Positions 29,093-34,628 of a stretch of DNA of 34,628 bases are shown piece by piece. The DNA comes from Anaerolineales bacterium (GTDB lineage Bacteria > Chloroflexota > Anaerolineae > Anaerolineales > Villigracilaceae), in assembly GCA_016928525.1 (NCBI GenBank), contig JAFGKO010000111.1, forward strand, positions 1 to 34,628. Reading direction: 5' to 3'. The translations under genes and the position numbers were made by a program. The stretch's first letter is position 1, and every line of letters starts with the position of its first letter. Under the pieces are notes generated by a model, which was given only the letters and a program-made list of their open reading frames with translations, ran no database searches and was not told where the DNA came from.

Positions 29093-31183
29093 ATGACCAC
29101 ACACGACCATTATGAAGAACTCAAAGCGCAGGTGCATCTGCACAATTACCGGTATCACGTCTTGGATGCGCCCCTGATCAGCGACCTCGAATACGACCGG
29201 CTGCTCAACGAACTCAAGCAAATCGAAGCCGAACATCCCGACTGGGTTACGCCTGATTCGCCTACCCGGCGCGCTGGCGGGGCCCCGCTGGATAAATTCG
29301 AGAAGGTGCGACATCCCGCGCCGATCCTGTCCCTCTCGAATGCCTTCGGCGCGGACGACGCCCGGGCCTGGTTCGAGCGCATCAAAAAACTGGACGAGCG
29401 GGTTGCCACCGCTAAATTCGTCGTTGAGCCCAAGATCGACGGGTTGTCCGTAGTCCTGCACTACCGTGATGGGGTCTTCATACAGGGCGCCACGCGCGGG
29501 AATGGGGAAATAGGGGAGGATATTACAGCCAATCTGCGGACGATTAGGGCGATACCATTGCGAATACCGGTAGAAAATAGAGATCAGAGAGTAGAGAGTA
29601 GTTTTGATGGCCAGCCACCATCCTCTAATCTTCTACTCCCTAATTATCTTGTGGTCAGGGGTGAAGCCTTTTTCCCTATCGCAGAGTTTGAAGCCTTGAA
29701 TAAAAAACTCGAGGAAGCAGGCATGAAAACCTACCTCAACCCGCGCAACACGGCGGCTGGTTCATTGCGCCAGCTCGATCCGGCGCTGACGGCTTCACGC
29801 CCCCTGACCTTGCTGGTCTATCAAATCGTGGCATCGGAAGGCGGCGATGTGCCGACAAGTCAATGGGATGTGTTGGAATATCTCAAGGCGCTTGGCTTCC
29901 CGGTCACGGACGTGGCGCGCCGTTTCGATGATCTTGAGTCCGCAGTTGCTTACACTGAAACCTGGGAAGCGCGGCGTGACGAGTTGTCTTATGAAACGGA
30001 CGGCATGGTCATCAAGATCGATGACCTGGAACTGGCCGCTGACCTTGGTTTTGTAGGTAAAGACCCGCGCGGCGCAATTGCCTTCAAGTTCCCGGCTCGA
30101 GAGGTGACAACCAAACTGGAAGACATTCGCGTCAATGTGGGGCGTACAGGCGTGCTGACGCCTTACGCCGTGCTGGAACCGGTCGAGATCGGCGGGGTGA
30201 TCGTGGAACGCGCCACACTGCACAACTTCGATTTTATCGCTGAGAAAGACATCCGCCCCAGCGACCGGGTGCTGGTCAAGCGTGCGGGGGAAGTGATCCC
30301 CTACGTGATTGGTCCGGTGGTGGATGCGCGCACTGGGAATGAGAAACCTTATGTGCCGCCTACGACCTGTCCTGCATGCGACCAACCGGTCGAGCATTTC
30401 GAGGGCGAGGTGGCCTGGTACTGTGTCAATGCAGCCTGCCCGGAGCAACTGGTCCGTAACGTAGAGCACTTCGTCTCGCGCGGCGCGATGGATATCGTTG
30501 GGCTGGGGATCAAGATCGTGGAAAAGTTGATTGAGACCGGTAAAGTCAAAGATGTGGCGGATATTTTCACCTTGACACGGGAAGACATCCTTGACGCCGT
30601 GACCAAAAAAGACCGGAAGACGAAGGTAGAACCGCCCGGAAAGATTGCGGAAAATTTACTCGAGTCTATAAATACGGCGAAGGGTCGTTCTTTGAATCGT
30701 TTGCTTACCTCCTTAGGCATCCGCGGTGTGGGCGAAGTCATGGCGACTGACCTGACCCGTCATTACCCCGATCTGGATGCGCTCTCGAAAGCGACGGCAG
30801 AAGAGTTGCAAGAGATCGAAGGTGTAGGACCCAATATCGCCGAGGCTATCGTGGACTGGTTCGCCCGACCTGCCAACCAGAATCTGCTGGCAAAGTTGAA
30901 ATCCGCGGGTGTTTGGCCTGTTGCTCAGTTATCAGTGACCAATGACCAGACACCGGGAAGTTTGGTGGGCTTAACCTTTGTCGTCACCGGGACTCTGACC
31001 GGCTTTACACGCGATGGTATCAAAGAATTCATCCAATCCAATGGTGGCAAGGTGGTTGGCTCGATCAGCAAGAACACCGATTATCTGGTACTGGGTGAAA
31101 ATCCCGGCTCGAAACTGGACAAAGCGCAGGAGTTGGGCGTGAAAATCATTGACGAGGAAGAATTGAGGAGATTGGTATCATGA
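29093..31183 (+). CDS. ligA: NAD-dependent DNA ligase
   Basis: LigA seals nicks in replication and repair using NAD+. The 696 residues contain the Ia domain (HNYRYHVLDAPLISDLEYD). The adenylation lysine K114 is in EPKIDGLSV, and the nucleotidyltransferase motifs RGNGEIGED and AFKFPAREVTT follow. The OB fold, a four-Cys zinc finger (CPAC ... CVNAACP), HhH repeats (SLGIRGVGEVMA, IEGVGPNIAEAI) and a C-terminal BRCT (LVGLTFVVTGTLTG) complete it. Residues about 160-184 are an in-frame palindromic insertion before LVVRGEAFFP. ATG 29093 is chosen by homology to usual LigA starts and a -10 box 7 nt upstream. The stop overlaps the oxidoreductase gene by 4 nt. Confidence 0.96.
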   Translation: MTTHDHYEELKAQVHLHNYRYHVLDAPLISDLEYDRLLNELKQIEAEHPDWVTPDSPTRRAGGAPLDKFEKVRHPAPILSLSNAFGADDARAWFERIKKLDERVATAKFVVEPKIDGLSVVLHYRDGVFIQGATRGNGEIGEDITANLRTIRAIPLRIPVENRDQRVESSFDGQPPSSNLLLPNYLVVRGEAFFPIAEFEALNKKLEEAGMKTYLNPRNTAAGSLRQLDPALTASRPLTLLVYQIVASEGGDVPTSQWDVLEYLKALGFPVTDVARRFDDLESAVAYTETWEARRDELSYETDGMVIKIDDLELAADLGFVGKDPRGAIAFKFPAREVTTKLEDIRVNVGRTGVLTPYAVLEPVEIGGVIVERATLHNFDFIAEKDIRPSDRVLVKRAGEVIPYVIGPVVDARTGNEKPYVPPTTCPACDQPVEHFEGEVAWYCVNAACPEQLVRNVEHFVSRGAMDIVGLGIKIVEKLIETGKVKDVADIFTLTREDILDAVTKKDRKTKVEPPGKIAENLLESINTAKGRSLNRLLTSLGIRGVGEVMATDLTRHYPDLDALSKATAEELQEIEGVGPNIAEAIVDWFARPANQNLLAKLKSAGVWPVAQLSVTNDQTPGSLVGLTFVVTGTLTGFTRDGIKEFIQSNGGKVVGSISKNTDYLVLGENPGSKLDKAQELGVKIIDEEELRRLVS
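29571..29650. repeat. In-frame inverted repeat inside ligA
   Basis: A GA-rich arm (TAGAAAATAGAGATC, AGAGAGTAGAGAGTAG; 29571-29601) faces a TC-rich arm (CTCTAATCTTCTACTCCC, TAATTATCTT; 29623-29650). It adds about 25 residues to the adenylation domain of an essential enzyme without breaking the frame. It is closely similar to the element at 297-408. Confidence 0.75.
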
Positions 31184-32163
31184 GTTCAAAAATATTGAAT
31201 TGGGGTTTGCTTTCTACGGCTCGCATTAACCGTTCCGTGATCCCGCCTTTGCGCGCTTCGAAGCGCAATCACCTGCTGGCCGTGGCTTCCCGCACGGGTG
31301 AATCCGCTGAGGCGTATGCCCGCAAGTGGAAGATCCCGCGTGCGCATGCTTCCTACGAAGCCCTGCTGGCTGACCCCGAAATCGACGTGATCTACAATTC
31401 ACTTCCCAACCACCTGCACGCCGAATGGACCATCAAAGCCGTGGAGGCGGGCAAGCATGTCTTGTGCGAAAAGCCGCTGGCCTTGAGCGTGGATGAAGTG
31501 GACGCCGTCGCTACAGCCGCTCGAAAACATGGACGTATTGTGGCCGAAGCCTTTATGTACCGGCATCATCCACAAACGCTCAAAGTCCAGGAATTAGTGG
31601 CGAACGGTTCGCTCGGAACCCTGAAACTGCTGCGCGGTGCCTTCAGCTTTGTACTCGACCGCGAGGGGGACATCCGCTCCGACCCGGGAATGGGCGGCGG
31701 CAGTATCTGGGACGTGGGCTGCTACCCCATCAGTTACACGCGTACAGTCGTCGGGGTGGAACCGCTCGAAGTGTTTGGCTGGCAGGTCACGGGTCCGACC
31801 GGAATCGATGACACGTTTGTCGGGCAGATGCGTTTTGCAGGGGATGTCTACGCCCAGTTCGATAGCAGCTTTGTCATCCCATTCCATTCGTACATGGAAA
31901 TTGTCGGGAGCGAAGCGACTCTGATCATCCCGAAACCGTTCAAACCCGACGTGAACGAGAAAATTTTCCTGGTCCGCGATGGGAAAACAGAAACCATCAA
32001 AGTGAAGGGGCAGGAGTTGTACCTGGGCGAAGTCGAAGATATGGCAGATGCCATTACCCTGGGAAAGACAGCACGCATTACTCTGGATGACAGTCGTGCC
32101 AATATCGCTGTGATCAGGGCCTTGCTCGAATCGGCGCATGTAAATAAACCTATAAAAATGTAG
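31180..32163 (+). CDS. Gfo/Idh/MocA family oxidoreductase
   Basis: A 327-residue NAD(P)-dependent dehydrogenase. The N-terminal Rossmann part reads ILNWGLLSTARINRSVIPPL, with STA in place of the usual GxGxxG-type GTG. DVIYNSLPNHLHAEWTIKAV and the family motif HVLCEKPLAL follow; the Lys of EKP is catalytic. The C-terminal domain starts at MYRHHPQTLKVQELV and contains GGGSIWDVGCYPISYTR, with the His/Asp region of the substrate pocket. Substrates of the family are sugars and cyclitols; none can be assigned. The ATG overlaps the ligA stop by 4 nt, so it is translated from the same mRNA, although no functional link is evident. Confidence 0.92.
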   Translation: MSSKILNWGLLSTARINRSVIPPLRASKRNHLLAVASRTGESAEAYARKWKIPRAHASYEALLADPEIDVIYNSLPNHLHAEWTIKAVEAGKHVLCEKPLALSVDEVDAVATAARKHGRIVAEAFMYRHHPQTLKVQELVANGSLGTLKLLRGAFSFVLDREGDIRSDPGMGGGSIWDVGCYPISYTRTVVGVEPLEVFGWQVTGPTGIDDTFVGQMRFAGDVYAQFDSSFVIPFHSYMEIVGSEATLIIPKPFKPDVNEKIFLVRDGKTETIKVKGQELYLGEVEDMADAITLGKTARITLDDSRANIAVIRALLESAHVNKPIKM

Positions 32164-32234
32164 GGGCTGGATAGAGTCGCTAAGCCAAGCCTTTCAGGCC
32201 GGTGCGTTCTATTAAGGATTTGAGAGGATGAGAA

Positions 32235-33017
32235 ATGAACAAGTTCCCTGTTTTTGCAATCGTCGCTCTCATTGCTGCCACGCTGGCCTGTCAGGCCGTT
32301 TTTCCAAATAGAACAGTCTCAGAAACTCCTGATTTGGGTTGTCACGAGGCGATCACGGCTGTCAATGAACTGCGGAGCGGCTTGACCTTTCCCCAGTATT
32401 TTTCACAGGAGAATCCGGCCAAACAGGGCGGCGAGTTCGATCCCAACCGCTATTTTGAAGCCTTTACTCACTTGCAAATGCAGGATGGCTACGTGCTGGA
32501 TTATGTCTATCATCAGGATGGTATGGGAGGCTATCCATTGCTTTATGCTCGCCCGGTTGATCAAGCGCCTTATGTCAATGAAACTGAGTACGCCGCGGCC
32601 CCAGGCCAACCCGATTATCTGGCTTTTGTCATACCACAGGACAGCCCTGAAGGGTATTTCGAATTTGCTGCCTTTGCCATGCTGGCGAACCAGTTCTATC
32701 TTGACTGGCACGCCAATTACAACGATTGGCAAGTATTATGCAGTCAAGACGAAGTGGAATCGATCATACAGGATCACAGTGGTCAGGATACGTTTGGCAT
32801 CCCAATGACCGCCGCCCAGAAAAGAGGGGCGCGCGCGATCAAAGACCCGCAGCCATCGGTCGAGTTGACTGCTGAAACTGCGACTGTCAAAATACTGGTT
32901 TTCACCGACTGGGGCGGCTTCTATCGCCGCACCATGACGATCCGCCGCGCAGATCATTTTATTTTGGACGAGCAGGACGAACCGCTGGTCGAATATGATT
33001 GCGGGATCATGTTTTAG
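32235..33017 (+). CDS. Lipoprotein of unknown function
   Basis: A 260-residue protein with a lipoprotein signal peptide MNKFPVFAIVALIAATLAC (Cys19). I do not recognise the mature part. It includes YFEAFTHLQMQDGYVLDYVYH, a region rich in aromatic residues, WHANYNDWQVLC, and a C-terminal strand set VKILVFTDWGGFYRRTM ending in YDCGIMF. Three cysteines remain in the mature region and could form a disulfide. ATG 32235 has a weak GAGAGGATGAG upstream. It probably sits on the outer face of the membrane. An insertion sequence begins 17 nt after the stop. Confidence 0.75.
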   Translation: MNKFPVFAIVALIAATLACQAVFPNRTVSETPDLGCHEAITAVNELRSGLTFPQYFSQENPAKQGGEFDPNRYFEAFTHLQMQDGYVLDYVYHQDGMGGYPLLYARPVDQAPYVNETEYAAAPGQPDYLAFVIPQDSPEGYFEFAAFAMLANQFYLDWHANYNDWQVLCSQDEVESIIQDHSGQDTFGIPMTAAQKRGARAIKDPQPSVELTAETATVKILVFTDWGGFYRRTMTIRRADHFILDEQDEPLVEYDCGIMF

Positions 33018-33033
33018 TCGATCCGACACCGTC

Positions 33034-33055
33034 TGTCAACCCAAAGTAGAAATGT
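33034..33055 (+). repeat. Left terminal inverted repeat of the IS
   Basis: Exact reverse complement of 34455-34476. Degenerate internal copies of its CCAAAGT core follow at 33061-33080 and 33086-33105, likely transposase binding sites. Confidence 0.92.
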
Positions 33056-33136
33056 GTTAGCCCAAAGTAGTAGAGTCCCCTTCGACCAAAGTTAAAATGC
33101 CCCCTTTTGCGCAAAGCAGCAGAAAGGGACAAGAAA

Positions 33137-34455
33137 GTGGACGAGAAACTACAAATGAGCACAAAAGAACTGAGCAGGTTAGCAGTGATGCAAAGGCTTT
33201 CTGAAAAGCGCATGAGCCAGAAGGAAGCCTCAAGCGTGTTGGGGGTAAGTGTGCGGCATGTGAAGCGCTTGTTGAGCGGATATCGGCGGGATGGAGCCGG
33301 GGACTGATCTCGAGACGACGTGGACGAGCGAGCAACAACCGACTGTCAGAAACAAAGCGACAACAAGTCCTTGACTTGCTGAAGAGCAAATACCAGGGGT
33401 TTGGACCAACGCTGGCACATGAGAAGTTGGTTGAGATCGAAGAGTTGAAGATCAGCGATGAAAGTGTGCGACAACTGATGATCGCAGAAGGGTTGTGGAA
33501 GCCCAGGAAAGCCCGCAAAGTGGTGACACACCAAATGCGAGAACGGCGAGCCTGTTTTGGAGAACTGGTTCAAATCGATGGTTCGCCGCGCGACTGGTTC
33601 GAGGGGCGTGCTCCGGCTTGCACGCTGCTGGTGTTCATCGATGATGCCACCGGCAGACTGGGACAGTTGCTGTTTGTCGAGAGTGAGAGCTTTTTCAGCT
33701 ACTGTCAGGCGGCAGCAGGCTATTTCATCCGCCACGGCAAGCCAGCAGCCTTCTACAGCGACAAACATGGTATCTTCCGGGTCAACCAGACCGCTACCGG
33801 CACTACAGACGCCCTGACCCAGTTCGGACGGGCTATGCCTCAACTAGATATCCAGATCATCTGTGCTCACACCCCTCAAGCCAAAGGCCGCGTGGAACGT
33901 GCCATTCAGACCCTTCAGGACCGTTTGCCCAAGGAGCTGCGCTTGCGAAACATCTCATCCTGGGATGCAGGCAATGCTTATCTGCCAAAATTCACACACG
34001 ACTTCAACCATCGCTTTGCGGTTCAAGCAAGAAGCAGCCATGATGCTCATCGCCCACTGACTGCTCAGGATGATCTCGAGCAGACCCTGACCTGGCAAGA
34101 GCCACGCATTCTCTCAAAGAACCTGACCCTGCAGTTCCACAAGACCGTCTATCAAATCCAAACCAAACGCCCCAGCTACACCATGCGCCACGCCGCTGTC
34201 ACCGTCTGTATGGATGCGCACGAAACCATCACCATCCGCTACAAGGGCAAACCCCTGGATTACACCATCTTCCACAAGCAATCCAAACAAGCCAGCATTG
34301 TATACACCAAACAGGTTGACCAGGCTCTACAAAGCTTGCCAAAACACAATAGGCCTGCTCCCGATCATCCCTGGCGCAAAGGTTTTGCCACCCCGCTCTC
34401 GAAAAGTAGAAATGTCCCCCCGCGGGGGGACATTTCTACTTTGGATATCAGGTGA
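33137..34455 (+). pseudogene. IS transposase (DDE), frameshifted
   Basis: The N-terminal part (GTG 33137, AAAGGGA 7 nt upstream) encodes a helix-turn-helix: MSQKEASSVLGVSVRHVKRL. It stops at TGA 33305 after DGAGD. The next frame continues directly as GLISRRRGRASNNRLSETKR and DLLKSKYQGFGPTLAHEKL. It then reads through an integrase core with acidic residues in LVQIDGSPRDWF, FYSDKHGIF and KGRVERAIQ, followed by a C-terminal beta domain ending at 34455. The two frames are joined if one G is added to the GGGG run at 33299-33302. No canonical slippery heptamer is seen, so a lesion or read error is more likely than programmed frameshifting. It would move the surrounding IS. Confidence 0.85.
34403..34442. 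repeat. Perfect palindrome near the right IS end
   Basis: AAAGTAGAAATGTCCCCCC is followed by GC and its exact complement, a 40-bp near-perfect palindrome. It places two opposed copies of the IS end motif back to back and overlaps the last transposase codons. Confidence 0.88.
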
Positions 34456-34627
34456 CATTTCTACTTTGGGTTGACAGGTATTTCCGAGCATATTCTGAGT
34501 AATTTTGGCCTTCAAAACCTGACAACTGATCTTTCAATAGCTTGGTGGCCTGGGAGAATTGCTCGTGAGACAACGGCTGCACGGCCAAAAACGATGGAAA
34601 CTCCAAATCGGCAAGTTTGTGCCTGAA
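34448..34627 (-). CDS. Truncated minus-strand gene entering from the right edge
   Basis: On the minus strand the frame from 34627 is open for 59 codons and stops inside the IS end (TGA at 34450-34448). The genomic part reads HKLADLEFPSFLAVQPLSHE, QATKLLKDQLSG and YSEYARKYLS, with plausible codon use and no stop. The family is not recognised. The IS has replaced the original last codons; across the IS the same frame would continue to a TAA at 33015-33013 after seven codons. The start is outside the window. Confidence 0.5.
   Translation of the reverse strand, partial: FRHKLADLEFPSFLAVQPLSHEQFSQATKLLKDQLSGFEGQNYSEYARKYLSTQSRNVT
34455..34476 (-). repeat. Right terminal inverted repeat of the IS
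   Basis: Exact reverse complement of the left repeat; ends GGGTTGACA. A direct copy of its ACATTTCTACTTTGG stretch lies 25 nt further in, at 34430-34444. Confidence 0.92.
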
Positions 34628-34628
34628 A

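Larger units (their letters stand above)
33034..34476 (+). mobile_element. Insertion sequence, ISNCY/IS1202-like
   Basis: A 1443-bp element is bounded by perfect 22-bp terminal inverted repeats (33034-33055 and 34455-34476) starting TGTCAACCCAAAGTAGAA. It encodes a DDE integrase-core transposase in two frames. The CCAAAGTAGAAATGT motif of the ends is repeated inside both ends, two further times on the left (degenerate) and once on the right. No target duplication is visible: the left flank ends CACCGTC and the right begins GGTATTT. Family is assigned from transposase motifs. Confidence 0.88.

Noticed and set aside
33305..33307. TGA in the transposase as a selenocysteine codon
   Set aside because: The conserved continuation is in another frame, so readthrough would not restore the protein.
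33020..34490. Target-site duplication around the IS
   Set aside because: Left (CACCGTC) and right (GGTATTT) flanks share no direct repeat at the element ends.

Overview
The window looks like a chromosomal segment of a Chloroflexota bacterium, probably class Anaerolineae. This is inferred from gene content (many lipoproteins and LysM proteins, no outer-membrane genes, a DUF6951-like protein, YibE/F) and from the many short palindromic repeats, some inside genes. It has moderate-to-high GC with a few AT-richer accessory islands (5451-6344 and about 18880-19690). There are no rRNA genes and no CRISPR array. There are two tRNA genes, tRNA-Pro(GGG) and a selenocysteine tRNA.

Layout. 1-2366: end of a heparinase II/III-like gene, a Nudix hydrolase and a GT4 glycosyltransferase. 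2474-5321: a DUF6951-like gene, methylglyoxal synthase, then an acyltransferase/CDP-alcohol phosphotransferase pair bracketed by two decayed copies of the DUF6951-like 3' end plus its terminator. 5451-7971: an unknown double-anchored membrane protein, an oxidoreductase remnant, a cupin and a DUF4349 lipoprotein. 8024-10662 (minus): a LysM protein and a class III adenylate cyclase with an SRPBCC-like N terminus. 10713-12511: tRNA-Pro, a GGDEF diguanylate cyclase and tRNA-Sec. 12589-18621: site-2 protease, sugar-binding lipoprotein, FmdB zinc ribbon, aldo/keto reductase, PlsC-like acyltransferase and a GPH-type MFS transporter. 18702-20626: an accessory island with a TIR-NYN fusion gene, a 5' fragment of yibE/F, palindromic repeats and a DUF559 nuclease-like gene. 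20627-25336: YibE/F, an ECF sigma factor / anti-sigma / exported bactofilin-like operon and a C45-type acyltransferase. 25478-27261 (minus): nadD followed by a frameshifted Fsr-like MFS gene. 27458-33017: a caspase-fold (C25-like) peptidase, ligA with a Gfo/Idh/MocA oxidoreductase, and a lipoprotein. 33034-34476: an ISNCY/IS1202-like insertion sequence with a frameshifted transposase, inserted in the 3' end of a minus-strand gene that leaves the window.

Genes that appear to work together: the sigma/anti-sigma/bactofilin-like trio (overlapping reading frames and an ECF-type promoter in front); the acyltransferase/CDP-alcohol pair (phospholipid head-group and acylation); M50 protease and sugar-binding protein (4-nt overlap); PlsC-like and GPH transporter (4-nt overlap); ligA and Gfo/Idh (4-nt overlap); nadD and MFS.

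The best candidate for an undescribed system is the TIR-NYN fusion (18740-19681), a likely NAD-hydrolysing or signalling domain joined to a PIN-like RNase, next to a DUF559 nuclease-like gene that sits between a truncated and an intact copy of the yibE/F start. Other notable signals are in-frame palindromic insertions in four genes including ligA, a -10 box 6-7 nt before ATG in four genes (predicted leaderless mRNAs), and two genes each broken by the loss of one G from a G run.
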